Below, piece after piece: positions 35,931 to 46,607 of a stretch of DNA of 64,000 bases. Made by a program: the position numbers and the translations under genes. This DNA comes from Paludibacter sp. (GTDB taxonomy: Bacteria > Bacteroidota > Bacteroidia > Bacteroidales > Paludibacteraceae): positions 22,454-86,453 of the forward strand of contig JAQUWU010000017.1 in assembly GCA_028692715.1 (NCBI GenBank). The letters are read 5' to 3'. Every line of letters begins with the position of its first letter. Positions within the stretch are counted from its first letter, which is position 1. Under the pieces are notes generated by a model that was not told where the DNA came from, did no database searches, and saw only the letters and a program-made list of their open reading frames with translations.

Positions 35931-38900
35931 CTATTTATTTTTTTCTACCCAAACTCTAGCATTAACAAACGCTTCTACCCACGGAGTTATCTGATCACTA
36001 TTTTTGCGTTCAGCAGGATAATTAGCCCATTGCCAAGGAAATACGGCACGTTCAGGATGTGGCATCATGGCTAAGTGACGACCATTAGTAGAACAGATTC
36101 CTGCTACTGAATAATCAGAACCATTAGGATTTGCAGGATAAGTTGAATAGGAGTATTTTGCAATAATATTATATTCGTTTTCAGCTTTTGGCAAATAGAA
36201 TTTTCCTTCACCATGAGCTACCCAAACACCCAATTTGCTTCCTCCCATTGAGCCCAACATTACAGAATTGTTTTCAGGGATATCCAATCCAATGAAACCG
36301 GATTCAAATTTATGTGAATCGTTGTGTAACATACGTGGTTTTACATCATGATCGGGATTTACCAAACCCAGTTCAATCATAAGCTGACAACCGTTACAAA
36401 TTCCCAAACTTAAAGTATCTTCCCGTTTGTAGAAATTATCCAGAGCAAGTTTCGCTTTTTCATTATATAGGAAGCCGCCTGCCCAGCCTTTTGCAGAACC
36501 AAGAACGTCGGAATTTGAGAATCCACCACAGAATACAATCATATTTACATCTTCAAGTGTTTCGCGTCCTGTAGAAAGGTCAGTCATATGCACGTCTTTT
36601 ACATCGAAACCTGCCAAATAAAGGGCATAAGCCATTTCACGATCACCATTTGTTCCTTTGTCGCGAATAATGGCAGCTTTCACACCGCTTTTAGGATGTT
36701 TTTGGGAAATATCAAATTGTGAGAATTTGCCTTTAAAACTATCTGTAAACGCAAATTTCAACGGTTGATTTTTATAATTGTGGAAACGGGCAGAAGCACA
36801 TATTTCGCCACTTTGTTTGCGATCCAACAAATACGACGAATGAAACCATACATCGCGTAAGTCATTTATTGCAAATGAATAAGCTTCTTTTTTACGGTTA
36901 ATTTCCAAACGGCGTTCGGCAATTGGAGTGGCAATGCGTGCAAATCCAACTCCATTTTCGGTAAGAATTTTTTCAACAGCACGTTTGTCTTTTACTTGAA
37001 TAAGAACTCCCGGATTTTCAGCAAATAACATGGTAACTAAGGAATATTCTGCAATATAATCCAAATTGACATTCAAACCACCGTTTGTATTAGCAAAACA
37101 CATTTCCAATAAAGCAGTAATAATACCACCTTCGGAAATATCGTGACCAGACAAAATCAAATTTTTTCCAATCATTCCCTGAATACTGTCGAAAGCAGCT
37201 TTGAAATATTCAGCATCTTTTACTGTTGGCACTTCGTTACCAATTTTATTGAGGGTTTGAGCCAATACTGAACCACCCAGTTTATGTTTGTCAAACGAAA
37301 AATCGATATAATAAACTGCTGTTTTTTCGTCATTTACTAAAACCTGACCAACTGTTTTCTTCACGTCTGAAACTTCTGCGCCTGCCGAAATAATTACAGT
37401 TCCCGGAGAGAATACTTTATCATCAGCATATTTTTGAGTCATCGAAAGTGAATCTTTTCCGGTTGGAATATTGATACCCAACGAGCAACAAAAATCGCTA
37501 CATGCTTCTACAGCTTTATAAAGTCGGGCATCTTCTCCCGGATTATTACAAGGCCACATCCAGTTTGCACTTAGCGATACACCATCAAGTCCATCAGTAA
37601 GTGGAGCCCATATTATATTTGTTAGAGCTTCTGCAACAGCAAGTACCGAACCTGCTTCTGAATCGATCATTGCAGCCAGTGGTGCATGACCAATTGAAGT
37701 TGCAATACCGTTTGTACCACGATAGTCTAATGCTACAACACCCAAATCATTCAGAGGTAATTGAATTTCACCTGCACATTGCTGACGCGCAATCTTACCG
37801 GTAATAGAACGGTCCACTTTATTTGTCAACCAATCTTTGCAAGCAACAGATTCTACCTGTAATACATTATTTATATATTCCAGAATTTTGTCTTCGCTGA
37901 TTTCGACGGGAGCATATTTTTCTTCAATAGTAGTGTCCGTCATAATAGTACGAGGCGGTTTACCAAACATATCTTCGAGACCTAAATTAATGGGTTTTTC
38001 GCCGTCAGCCTGTTCGAAAACGAATTTCATATCTCCGGTAGTTTCACCCACAACATACATAGGAGCACGCTCACGTTCGGCAATTCTACGTACTACTTCA
38101 ATGTCTTTTTCAGGAATAACCATTCCCATACGTTCCTGACTTTCGTTACCTACAATTTCTTTGGCACTTAATGTAGGATCGCCAACTGGAAGTGCGGATA
38201 AATCAATTTTTCCACCGGTAGTTTCCACTAATTCGGACAAACAGTTTAAATGACCGCCAGCTCCATGATCATGAATGGAAACAATCGGATTATTATCAGC
38301 TTCGGCCAAGGTACGGATAACATTGGCTACACGTTTTTGCATTTCAGGATTGGCGCGTTGGACAGCATTCAATTCTATAGCATTGTCATATTCTCCTGTC
38401 TGAACAGAAGAAACAGCAGCACCACCCATACCAATTCGATAGTTGTCACCACCCATTACAACCACTTTTTCTCCGGCTTTTACTTCGCCTTTCAGTGCAT
38501 CTTTCATGGTTCCAAAACCAACACCACCGGCAAGCATAATCACTTTATCGTAACCAAATTTCTTATTATTTTCTTCGTGTTCGAAAGTGAGTAACGATCC
38601 GCATATAAGCGGTTGTCCGAATTTATTTCCAAAATCAGAAGCTCCGTTCGAAGCTTTTATCAAAATTTGTTCAGGGGTTTGATACAACCAGTTACGAGGA
38701 TTTATAGCTTTTTCCCAATTGCGTGCATTGTCATTTCTTGTGTAAGAAGTCATATATACTGCAGTTCCTGCAATGGGTAAACTAGCTTTCCCACCACCGA
38801 GACGGTCACGTATTTCGCCTCCTGCACCGGTTGCAGCACCATTGAATGGCTCAACGGTAGTCGGGAAGTTATGTGTTTCAGCTTTTAACGAAATAACTGA

Positions 38901-39632
38901 TTCAATTTCTTTTATTTCAAAGAAATCCGGTTTATCACCACTTGCCGGAGCAAATTGTTCGATTCTCGGACCGGCATTAAAAGCAACATTGTCTTTGTAT
39001 GCAGAAACAAGTTTATTCGGGTTTTCTTCCGATGTTTTACGAATCATTTTAAAAAGTGTCAACTCTTTTTCTTCGCCATCGATAATAAATTGCCCGTTGA
39101 AAATTTTATGACGACAATGTTCAGAATTTACTTGAGAAAATCCAAAAACCTCACTGTCAGTAAGTTTACGACCCACCTTTTCTCTAATTCCATTCAGGTA
39201 ATCTATTTCATCGGGACTTAATGCTAAACCTTCCTGAGCACTATATGCAGCTATATCATCAATTTCCAAAATTGGATCAGGTTGTTTTTCAACTGTAAAT
39301 GTATCCTGTCCCAATCCTGTATAAATACGTTGCAACATGGGGTCATATTCCAAACCACCTTTAACTGATGGTGTTTGAGGAACAGCCTGATATTCTTCTA
39401 TACGAATAATGCCGGAAATTCCCATGTTTTGAGTAATTTCAACGGCATTTGTGCTCCAAGGAGTAATCATTTCGCGGCGAGGACCGACATAATTTCCTTC
39501 TACGGATTCGACATTCAGGAGAATAGACTCTCCAAATAACCATTCTAACTTTCGTACATTCTCTGTATCCAATGTGTTTTTTGATTCTACAGCGTAAATG
39601 TGTTGGGCGGGAGTTCGAAAAAATTGAATCAT
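35931..39632 (-). CDS. purL: Phosphoribosylformylglycinamidine synthase, large single-chain form
   Basis: A 1233-residue PurL that makes FGAM from FGAR, glutamine and ATP in purine synthesis. SQVNSEHCRHKIF near 165-177 is the AIRS-like signature. Repeated PurM-like ATP domains follow (KAETHNFPTTVEPFNGAATG). The C-terminal class I glutaminase domain has GICNGCQLM with the catalytic Cys and HPERAVFP. The single-chain architecture without PurS/PurQ is as in enterobacteria and Bacteroidetes. CAAAGATA at 39725-39732 gives TATCTTTG on the minus strand, a likely -7 box about 90 nt upstream. No PurR box or purine riboswitch was recognised. Confidence 0.96.
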   Translation of the reverse strand: MIQFFRTPAQHIYAVESKNTLDTENVRKLEWLFGESILLNVESVEGNYVGPRREMITPWSTNAVEITQNMGISGIIRIEEYQAVPQTPSVKGGLEYDPMLQRIYTGLGQDTFTVEKQPDPILEIDDIAAYSAQEGLALSPDEIDYLNGIREKVGRKLTDSEVFGFSQVNSEHCRHKIFNGQFIIDGEEKELTLFKMIRKTSEENPNKLVSAYKDNVAFNAGPRIEQFAPASGDKPDFFEIKEIESVISLKAETHNFPTTVEPFNGAATGAGGEIRDRLGGGKASLPIAGTAVYMTSYTRNDNARNWEKAINPRNWLYQTPEQILIKASNGASDFGNKFGQPLICGSLLTFEHEENNKKFGYDKVIMLAGGVGFGTMKDALKGEVKAGEKVVVMGGDNYRIGMGGAAVSSVQTGEYDNAIELNAVQRANPEMQKRVANVIRTLAEADNNPIVSIHDHGAGGHLNCLSELVETTGGKIDLSALPVGDPTLSAKEIVGNESQERMGMVIPEKDIEVVRRIAERERAPMYVVGETTGDMKFVFEQADGEKPINLGLEDMFGKPPRTIMTDTTIEEKYAPVEISEDKILEYINNVLQVESVACKDWLTNKVDRSITGKIARQQCAGEIQLPLNDLGVVALDYRGTNGIATSIGHAPLAAMIDSEAGSVLAVAEALTNIIWAPLTDGLDGVSLSANWMWPCNNPGEDARLYKAVEACSDFCCSLGINIPTGKDSLSMTQKYADDKVFSPGTVIISAGAEVSDVKKTVGQVLVNDEKTAVYYIDFSFDKHKLGGSVLAQTLNKIGNEVPTVKDAEYFKAAFDSIQGMIGKNLILSGHDISEGGIITALLEMCFANTNGGLNVNLDYIAEYSLVTMLFAENPGVLIQVKDKRAVEKILTENGVGFARIATPIAERRLEINRKKEAYSFAINDLRDVWFHSSYLLDRKQSGEICASARFHNYKNQPLKFAFTDSFKGKFSQFDISQKHPKSGVKAAIIRDKGTNGDREMAYALYLAGFDVKDVHMTDLSTGRETLEDVNMIVFCGGFSNSDVLGSAKGWAGGFLYNEKAKLALDNFYKREDTLSLGICNGCQLMIELGLVNPDHDVKPRMLHNDSHKFESGFIGLDIPENNSVMLGSMGGSKLGVWVAHGEGKFYLPKAENEYNIIAKYSYSTYPANPNGSDYSVAGICSTNGRHLAMMPHPERAVFPWQWANYPAERKNSDQITPWVEAFVNARVWVEKNK

Positions 39633-39843
39633 ACTTTATTTTAATGTTTCAGATGTTTTAAAATGCATAAGTGGCAGATTAGATGTTTGTTATAACTTAA
39701 TATCTGCTATTCTCAATTCAAACGCAAAGATAGTCAAATTTTACGGGGAAAAGAACACCCAATTAGCTTAAATATGGACAGTGAATTAATTTAAATATCA
39801 TCAAATATAATTGGTCTGAATATTGAATTTGATTCAAAATCAA

Positions 39844-39874
39844 TTGGTTGTATGAAAACAATTTAGTATTTTTG
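39844..39874 (+). promoter_or_regulatory. Promoter deciding the start of the coiled-coil protein gene
   Basis: TTG (39844-39846) and TATTTTTG (39867-39874), 20 nt apart, match the phylum consensus. A transcript from here starts after the first in-frame ATG (39848), so translation must begin at the ATG at 39917. Confidence 0.65.
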
Positions 39875-39916
39875 GAATTCGATAACAATTTTACACTTAC
39901 TTTAAAAATTATTGCT

Positions 39917-41356
39917 ATGAAAAAATCTAAATTTCTACTATTGTTTTTGAGTAGTATTATTATTTCATCATTTGCCGAAAATGCTTATCAGTTTGATCCA
40001 AAAGCCGAATTTCAGTTTAAGGCAGCCGACTCGGATGGAGAAATTTATGCCGTAAAATTTGATGAAAATAAGAAAATTGTAAAAGAGACAATGATGATTG
40101 ACCTAAAAACTGATCAAAGTCGTATTACTATATATGATGAGTCCGGATTACCCATCGAAACCTATCAGAATGAAAAATTATATGTTTATGAACCTTATGA
40201 TGATGGTTTAGAGATTTATACGAATGAACAATATGTAAAGGATAAACTAATGAGTGATGCCGAATTTTTAAAATCGCAAGGAATTAATCTAGGTTTTATG
40301 GATAAAATGGTGTTAGACAATGTCGGGTGGCTTGAAAAATTATCACAAAATAAGAAATATCTGGATATTGCTATGACTTGCGTTGCAGGAGTAGAAACAG
40401 CAGTTTCATGTTTGGGAGTAGGAGTGAACCCTTTATTAGCAATACCTTGTGCTACAGGTTTAATCAATTTGATTGGAAAAAATTATAATAAAACAAATCC
40501 TGAATTATCAGGAACAATGGATTTAGTTTCAGGAAAGGTAGCATTTATGCATGATTATATTAAAGATGGAAAAGTTATTGATACTTGGGGACAGGTTGAT
40601 AATGTGATAAATAAGACGAACACTTTTTACAATGAGCGTAAAGAAAAAATGCATCAGAATGCAGAATTATTACGTGCAGCTATCAGAGAAGAGAATGAAT
40701 TAAAAAGAAAACAAAAATATGAAGAAAAAGGGGAGCTAAATATTGATAAATTAAATAGTTGGGGCGGAATAATTACACGTGCTAATAAAAAAATTGATGA
40801 TTTAAAAACAGAACAGAAAACTTCTTACGATTATCTGACTGAACTAAACAAACAAAATAAATTAAATGAGGATATGGTAAAAAAAACTATGGCTCGGGAT
40901 AAGGAAATTGAAAAAGAAATTTTGCAAACAAAGAAAAATGCTGAAATTGAATTTAATGACTCTCTAAAAGGAGCTAAAACTCCTTGTAGTTGGAAAAAAA
41001 CGGATAGTGAAGCTCATTATAACATTCAAAAGGTGCTCTTTACCGGAATTCGCTGGAATAAATATGATCATCAACCTTGGGTTAATCTGGAATTGAATTT
41101 TTCAACAAGTATGAAACCTCTTTATGTAAAGCAATTTGATGAAATGAAAAAGTTTGAAACGTATATGCGAACCATCAATTATAAATGGAATGATGCTAAA
41201 AGAAAAGATGTAGAAGGTGCATTAATTGTTAGCAAAGAAATCCGTGAGTCAGGAGTACTAATTTTTGGAATGTTTTGGAGTAATTTTTTGATTACTCCGG
41301 TCATTATTTTCCCCAAATCAAGTTTTGGTATTGATTATTCAATGCAGAATAAATAA
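39917..41356 (+). CDS. Exported coiled-coil protein of unknown function
   Basis: 479 residues from the ATG at 39917, which starts a clear signal peptide (MKKSKFLLLFLSSIIISSFA); an upstream in-frame ATG at 39848 precedes the promoter's expected start site. Residues about 25-95 resemble a beta-rich repeat (YDESGLPIETYQNEKLYVY). A hydrophobic Cys-containing stretch (AMTCVAGVETAVSCLGVGVN) lies near 150-170. A long Lys/Glu-rich coiled coil spans about 245-360, and a compact C-terminal region contains PWVNLELNFS. I do not recognise the family. It ends 5 nt from the convergent hydrolase gene. Confidence 0.6.
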   Translation: MKKSKFLLLFLSSIIISSFAENAYQFDPKAEFQFKAADSDGEIYAVKFDENKKIVKETMMIDLKTDQSRITIYDESGLPIETYQNEKLYVYEPYDDGLEIYTNEQYVKDKLMSDAEFLKSQGINLGFMDKMVLDNVGWLEKLSQNKKYLDIAMTCVAGVETAVSCLGVGVNPLLAIPCATGLINLIGKNYNKTNPELSGTMDLVSGKVAFMHDYIKDGKVIDTWGQVDNVINKTNTFYNERKEKMHQNAELLRAAIREENELKRKQKYEEKGELNIDKLNSWGGIITRANKKIDDLKTEQKTSYDYLTELNKQNKLNEDMVKKTMARDKEIEKEILQTKKNAEIEFNDSLKGAKTPCSWKKTDSEAHYNIQKVLFTGIRWNKYDHQPWVNLELNFSTSMKPLYVKQFDEMKKFETYMRTINYKWNDAKRKDVEGALIVSKEIRESGVLIFGMFWSNFLITPVIIFPKSSFGIDYSMQNK

Positions 41357-41361
41357 AATCT

Positions 41362-41943
41362 TTAATGTTTAATTAAAGATTCTACTTCTTTTAAAACAGA
41401 ATGTTCCACTAAACGATTAAAATGCAGATGATTGGGAAGTATCTCAACATCTGCATTTAATTTTGATTCCCAGAATTTTTTATTTTCATTAAAATTTGAA
41501 GTAAAAGGATCGTTGTTGGATAAAATGACTTTTCTATATAAAACTTGTTTTGCAATACGCTCAAAATCAATGTTTTGATTATTTTGCCAGGGTTTCAGTG
41601 AAATCCATGGTTTATCTACTTTAAACCATGCTGCTACAAATAAAACTCCAGCTATCTTCAAATCTGGGTTGTCATTAAGTTTTAAATTTAAAAACCGAAG
41701 AATAGCCTGACAACCTACGCTGTGGCCAATAAAAAATGTATTTTCATTCAACTCCTCAATATTTGACCTTAGATATTCCAACGATTTTTCAATGTTTGGT
41801 TCATTCCAATCAGGCATTTCTAACCTGCAAATTTCTATCTGAAAGTTGTTTTTAATTTCCAGCGTCAACCAATCGTACCAATCGGAATGGATATTGCCAG
41901 CCCAGCGCGGTACTAAATAAATTGTTGGTTGATCTTTATTCAT
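41362..41943 (-). CDS. RBBP9/YdeN-type alpha/beta hydrolase
   Basis: A 193-residue serine hydrolase of the RBBP9 family. IYLVPRWAGNIHSDWYDWL near 9-27 is the N-terminal signature, GHSVGC near 73-78 the nucleophile elbow (Ser75), and LPNHLHFNR near 169-177 provides the catalytic His. Soluble and cytoplasmic. Substrate unknown. Monocistronic by position, 45 nt downstream of the Pif1-type helicase gene on the same strand. Confidence 0.82.
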   Translation of the reverse strand: MNKDQPTIYLVPRWAGNIHSDWYDWLTLEIKNNFQIEICRLEMPDWNEPNIEKSLEYLRSNIEELNENTFFIGHSVGCQAILRFLNLKLNDNPDLKIAGVLFVAAWFKVDKPWISLKPWQNNQNIDFERIAKQVLYRKVILSNNDPFTSNFNENKKFWESKLNADVEILPNHLHFNRLVEHSVLKEVESLIKH

Positions 41944-41988
41944 GCTTTAGTTTAAATATGTAAATTTAAAATGCTGTAAAATAATTAT

Positions 41989-44433
41989 TTACTTCTTGCC
42001 ACTCCTTAGCCATGCCAGATACATTTTTACTTCGGTATAATTCATAAATGAACTCAAAAGTTCATAAATTGATTCTGATTCCGAACTTATTCTAATTAAA
42101 TCTGCTGCCTTTTCACGATTTTCTGCAGATACGAATTCGTTAATATCAAGCTCTGCACTTATAATATATCGTTCCAAATGAGATGTGATTGTAGAGACGG
42201 CAAGGTTACGGGTGAAGGCTATTTCTTCTATCGTTTTACCTTCTTTATACATAGCAAGTGAAATTCGATAGGTTTCACCAACCGGTTTTTTGGGTTTCTT
42301 TTCTTTTGGCTTTTCTTTTTCATCCATCAACGATGTCAACTTATTTTCTTTACAATACTCTTGAATTATCTCAAGAAATTGCGGACCATATTTCATAACT
42401 TTTGCGGGTCCAAAACCACTGATTTGAAGTAAATCTTTTTCGTTTTGTGGTAGATAATCAGCCATTTCCAAAAGTGTTTTACTTCCGGCTACAATATAAA
42501 TTGGTAGGTCATTCGGCTCACATAACTTATTGCGAAGAGTCATAAGCTGGAAATACAACTTCTGATTTCGCGATGTCGTAAATTTTGTCGAAGTTGTTTT
42601 AGAATAGGCATTTACATCAAAATCGGGTAGGATGAAAGTATTTTTCAAAACAAAATAATCTTCAACAGAAAACGGATGTCCTAATCCTTTTAATATATGT
42701 AGTTTTTGAGCCAAAAAGCCAAAGTGCGAACGAATCTGATCATTGAAATTTTTTGCATTTTCACGGCTGTCGGTAGTGGCTGGTGAATGTCGCAGAGTTT
42801 CCATGAAATTATCAATTTTATCTTTGAAGAAATCAACAGCAGCACTCAAGCGTTCATGCAAATAATCTTCGTTTACAGTATTCTCAATAAATATATTTTG
42901 AATTTGATGTTGAAATTTTACAGCTATATCCTGAAGTTGCTGAGCCTGTTTTAATATATTTTGTAAAAAAGGTACAGTTTCTTCATTGAATGAACTTTTC
43001 ACTTCTTCTACTTCACGAATCAAACGGGAAGCATGTCCCACAGAGCTCTTAAAGTCAAATAGCAATCCCAATACATACGAGCGAAATTGATTTCTGGATT
43101 CATTCAGTTGTTTTTCAAGCTCCTGAATGGGTAATTTGTTTTGTTCATGCTCAACAATTTTCCTATCATTTTCAATGCTATATGGATTTATTTTGCTCCA
43201 AAGCACCATTCCTTCCAATGATCTACAACGACTCAACGCAACATAAACCTGCCCGGATGTAAATGCATCACCGGCATCAATCACCGCTTTATCGAATGTC
43301 AAACCCTGACTTTTATGAATCGTAATAGCCCATGCTAATCGAAGAGGGAATTGTTCAAACGTACCAATAGATTCTTCATCAATTTGTTTCGTCTTATCAT
43401 TTGGAGTATATCTTATATTTTCCCAAACCATTTTGTTGAGTTCAATAATTTCAATATCATCCGGACATTTAATAAATATTGTTTCGTCTTCAATGTCTTC
43501 AATCACACCTATTTTTCCATTAAAAAATCGTCGTTCTGTTTGATTATCATTTTTGATAAACATCACTTTTGCCCCAATTTTCAAGGTCAATTCTTTTTCT
43601 GTTGGGAAACTTTTTTCAGGAAAATCCCCTTTAATTGTAGCCGCAAACGTATATATTTTACCTGTTAACTTTGCCAGTTCTTCAGTATTTGTTTTATCTG
43701 CTTTATAATTGTGTGTGGTAAGTGTTATGTAAGTATCATCTTTTGGGGGTACAAACAATGGATTGTATCTACTTTGAAGCAGTTTCAATCCATTGTCGGA
43801 TAAGCAATTATTACGAACTTCGTTCAAAACTGAAATGAAATCTGAATTTGTCTGTCGAAATATTTTATCAAACTCTATATATACGGGTTGTTGATGTTGA
43901 ATAACTTGACTATGAAAGAAATACGGACTTTGATAATAGGGAGCAAGCAATCGCCATTCACTTTCGATAGCAACAGGTGATAGCTGAAACATATCACCAA
44001 TAAATATCACCTGAACACCTCCAAATGGTTCATTGTTACGATAACGGAAATGGCGTAATATCGTATCCATTGCATCTAACACATCGGCACGAACCATGCT
44101 TATTTCATCAATTACCAACAATTCAAGTTCCTGCAATACTTTGCGTCTGAAACCAGACATTTTTGTTTTCTCTATCAGTTCTTTACGACCTTCGGCAGTG
44201 GGAATAAAAGGAGAAAGGGGCAACTGAAAGAACGAATGCATAGTAGTTCCACCAGCATTTATAGCAGCAACGCCGGTTGGTGCAACTACAGCCATTTGTT
44301 TTTTCGTTTCGGATTTTAATTTATGAAGAAAGGTGGTTTTACCTGTTCCTGCTTTTCCTGTGAGGAAAATACTCCGATTTGTATATAATGCAAAATCGTG
44401 AGCGAAGCTGTAAAAAGGTGATATATTTTCCAT
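41989..44433 (-). CDS. Pif1-type helicase with HRDC and C-terminal HTH domains
   Basis: About 814 residues from the ATG at 44433 (MENISPFYSFAHDFALYTN); the open frame continues to 44526 but the extension is hydrophobic and AT-driven. FLTGKAGTGKTTFLHKLK near 23-40 is Walker A, VIDEISMVRADVLD the Walker B, and ITIHKSQGLTFDKAVIDAG with YVALSRCRSLEGM the SF1B motifs V-VI. An HRDC-like domain (about 635-715) and a C-terminal HTH (TYRISLAMYKEGKTIEEIA) follow. The role is probably 5'-3' DNA unwinding at forks or G-quadruplexes; the HTH may target DNA structures. This layout is common in Bacteroidetes, so it is not unusual. Confidence 0.85.
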   Translation of the reverse strand: MENISPFYSFAHDFALYTNRSIFLTGKAGTGKTTFLHKLKSETKKQMAVVAPTGVAAINAGGTTMHSFFQLPLSPFIPTAEGRKELIEKTKMSGFRRKVLQELELLVIDEISMVRADVLDAMDTILRHFRYRNNEPFGGVQVIFIGDMFQLSPVAIESEWRLLAPYYQSPYFFHSQVIQHQQPVYIEFDKIFRQTNSDFISVLNEVRNNCLSDNGLKLLQSRYNPLFVPPKDDTYITLTTHNYKADKTNTEELAKLTGKIYTFAATIKGDFPEKSFPTEKELTLKIGAKVMFIKNDNQTERRFFNGKIGVIEDIEDETIFIKCPDDIEIIELNKMVWENIRYTPNDKTKQIDEESIGTFEQFPLRLAWAITIHKSQGLTFDKAVIDAGDAFTSGQVYVALSRCRSLEGMVLWSKINPYSIENDRKIVEHEQNKLPIQELEKQLNESRNQFRSYVLGLLFDFKSSVGHASRLIREVEEVKSSFNEETVPFLQNILKQAQQLQDIAVKFQHQIQNIFIENTVNEDYLHERLSAAVDFFKDKIDNFMETLRHSPATTDSRENAKNFNDQIRSHFGFLAQKLHILKGLGHPFSVEDYFVLKNTFILPDFDVNAYSKTTSTKFTTSRNQKLYFQLMTLRNKLCEPNDLPIYIVAGSKTLLEMADYLPQNEKDLLQISGFGPAKVMKYGPQFLEIIQEYCKENKLTSLMDEKEKPKEKKPKKPVGETYRISLAMYKEGKTIEEIAFTRNLAVSTITSHLERYIISAELDINEFVSAENREKAADLIRISSESESIYELLSSFMNYTEVKMYLAWLRSGKK

Positions 44434-44501
44434 AATAAATAAGTTTTTACAAAAATAAATAAAACAATTTATAATTAACAATAATCTGGGATAAATTCTA
44501 G

Positions 44502-44537
44502 AAAAAAAGCTCATCGGTTTTTCCAATGAGCTTTTTT
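44502..44537 (-). terminator. Terminator of the downstream decarboxylase operon
   Basis: AAAAAAAGCTCAT / ATGAGCTTTTTT inverted repeat with A and T runs on either side, 30 nt after the stop of the beta-subunit gene (minus strand). Confidence 0.8.
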
Positions 44538-44566
44538 ATCTTAAGAAACTTTATTTTGAAATAAAA

Positions 44567-45799
44567 TTAAGAAAGCATACTTAATAAGATACCGGCTGCT
44601 ACTGCCGACCCGATTACTCCAGCCACATTTGGTGCCATGGCATGCATCAATAAGTGATTCCGGTTGTCATAATGAAGTCCAACTTCCTGTGAAACACGAG
44701 CAGCATCGGGAACAGCAGAAACTCCAGCTGAGCCTATTAATGGGTTGATTTTATTTTCTTCGTTCAAGAATAAATTCATAAGTTTTGCAAATAGAACACC
44801 GCAAGCTGTCGCAATTACAAACGAAAAAGCACCAAGACCAAATATTTTTAGTGATTCAACTGTTAGAAATTTATCGGCTTGGGTTGAAGCACCAACAGTT
44901 AATCCAAGTAGAATTGTAATTGTATTTATTAACGCATTACGTGCTGTATCGGCCAAACGTTCTGTAACGCCTGATTCTTTCAATAAATTACCAAAGAATA
45001 ACATACCCAACAGCGGCATGGCACTTGGTGAAATAAAAGTGGTTAACAATAAACCTATTATAGGAAACGCAATTTTTTCAAACTTAGTAACCTGACGTGG
45101 TGATTTCATTCTTATTACTCTTTCTTTTTTGGTAGTAAAAAGTCTCATAATGGGCGGTTGAATAACCGGAACCAAAGCCATATACGAATAGGCAGCTACT
45201 GCTATTGCACCCATGAGTTCAGGAGCAAGCTTCGAAGATAAAAAGATAGCTGTTGGACCATCAGCCCCACCAATAATTCCAATCGCACCTGCTTGAGCCG
45301 GTGTAAAATCTAACGTATAAGCACCAATGAAGGTGACAAATATGCCTACCTGAGCAGCAGCGCCCAATAACATTAATTTGGGATTTGAAATTAATGAGGA
45401 AAAATCTGTCATGGCACCTATTCCAAGGAAAATTAATGGGGGATACCAACCAGAAATAACACCACCATAAAGAATATTCATTACAGAACCTTGTTCGTAA
45501 ATTCCAATTTTATAACCTTCAGTAAAAGGCACATTACCAACTAAAATCCCAAATCCAATAGGAACTAACAAAAGTGGTTCCCAGTTTTTAGCGATTCCTA
45601 AATAAATAAACACTATTCCAATAATAAGCATTATTAAATAGTTGAATTCAAAATTACTAAAACCGGTATTTGCCCAAAATCCTTCCAAACTTTTCATAAT
45701 GGACTGATCCGGAACTGCATTTTGTGCCAGTAAACCATCTGGTATTGCAATTACAAGAATTAGTAAAATTATAAAATATTTTATACTGATTTTATTCAT
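44567..45799 (-). CDS. oadB: Na+-translocating decarboxylase beta subunit (copy A)
   Basis: A 410-residue OadB/MmdB family membrane protein, the Na+ channel of the decarboxylase complex; it decarboxylates carboxybiotin and exports Na+. [21 protein letters not shown] near 173-193 holds the conserved Asp used for Na+ binding, and [16 protein letters not shown] and [19 protein letters not shown] carry the other family motifs. A signal-like hydrophobic N-terminus (to about residue 25) precedes about ten membrane helices. Last gene of a four-gene operon. Closely similar to the copy at 49020-50333. Confidence 0.92.
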   Translation of the reverse strand: MNKISIKYFIILLILVIAIPDGLLAQNAVPDQSIMKSLEGFWANTGFSNFEFNYLIMLIIGIVFIYLGIAKNWEPLLLVPIGFGILVGNVPFTEGYKIGIYEQGSVMNILYGGVISGWYPPLIFLGIGAMTDFSSLISNPKLMLLGAAAQVGIFVTFIGAYTLDFTPAQAGAIGIIGGADGPTAIFLSSKLAPELMGAIAVAAYSYMALVPVIQPPIMRLFTTKKERVIRMKSPRQVTKFEKIAFPIIGLLLTTFISPSAMPLLGMLFFGNLLKESGVTERLADTARNALINTITILLGLTVGASTQADKFLTVESLKIFGLGAFSFVIATACGVLFAKLMNLFLNEENKINPLIGSAGVSAVPDAARVSQEVGLHYDNRNHLLMHAMAPNVAGVIGSAVAAGILLSMLS

Positions 45800-45808
45800 A
45801 ATTTCTTT

Positions 45809-46258
45809 TTATTCAATTTCAAAAAATATAGCATCTTGTAATACTGATTGGCCAACTTCAACACAAACTTTAAGAATAGTACCACTTCTTTCAGCAAGAA
45901 TATTATTCTCCATTTTCATCGATTCCATAACCAAAAGGGTATCACCTTCTTTAAATATATCTCCAGATTTCAAGTTTATTCGAATAATACCTCCGGGTAA
46001 AGGAGACTTTATTGTTTTTGCACTTGGCTTTGTACTATGTGAAATAGAAGTTAAATTTTGAGAGACTCTATTGTCCCCATGTTTGGTTTGCACATCTTTT
46101 CGGACAAGAATAGGTGTTTTACTCACCTTTTTTATTTCTTCATTAATTTTGACAGAATATGGCGTTCCATTCACCTCTATATCAGCAATTTCGTCTTCTA
46201 TTGATTTAATATGTACAGAGTAATCAGTACCATTTATTGTTAAATTGTATTTTTTCAT
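45809..46258 (-). CDS. Biotin carboxyl carrier subunit (copy A, one biotinyl domain)
   Basis: A 149-residue carrier. An N-terminal 40-residue region (YNLTINGTDYSVHIK, EIEV-like strands) is followed by a variable Ser/Lys linker and a C-terminal biotinyl domain with MESMKMENNI at 111-120; K115 is the biotinylation site. It shuttles carboxyl groups from the carboxyltransferase to the membrane beta subunit. It overlaps the gamma-subunit gene by 4 nt (ATGA), a coupled start. Confidence 0.92.
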   Translation of the reverse strand: MKKYNLTINGTDYSVHIKSIEDEIADIEVNGTPYSVKINEEIKKVSKTPILVRKDVQTKHGDNRVSQNLTSISHSTKPSAKTIKSPLPGGIIRINLKSGDIFKEGDTLLVMESMKMENNILAERSGTILKVCVEVGQSVLQDAIFFEIE

Positions 46259-46596
46259 CTTTGAAAATTATTAAGTCCGTAAATTTTTGAACTCCAAGGT
46301 GAATATCGCTTTTCGATATGTTTAATTGTAATAACATTACTCTCATTATCATGTGCATTGTTGAGAAACAAGTGTAATGCCACTGATATCGCAACTATAT
46401 CGTTAGCTGAAGTCGGAATTATTTCTTCTTCTTTTTTTCCTGTTTTCAACATTCGCCTTTTCGATGCCTTAATACTCAAGTATTGAACAAATTCAAATAT
46501 TAGTACTAAAGTAGCCAAAGCAACGAAAACTACTGAGATCCCGATTGCAGATCCAAGCAATATATCATCAAATGTGTTGATTATAAGTAGATTCAT
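46255..46596 (-). CDS. Na+-decarboxylase gamma subunit (OadG family, copy A)
   Basis: A 113-residue protein with one N-terminal membrane helix (IGISVVFVALATLVLIFEFV near 18-37) and a cytoplasmic tail ending KRYSPWSSKIYGLNNFQR. OadG-type gamma subunits anchor and stabilise the complex. The tail motif YSPWSSKIYG is shared with the second copy at 51081. Confidence 0.82.
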   Translation of the reverse strand: MNLLIINTFDDILLGSAIGISVVFVALATLVLIFEFVQYLSIKASKRRMLKTGKKEEEIIPTSANDIVAISVALHLFLNNAHDNESNVITIKHIEKRYSPWSSKIYGLNNFQR

Positions 46597-46607
46597 ATTT
46601 ATTAAAT

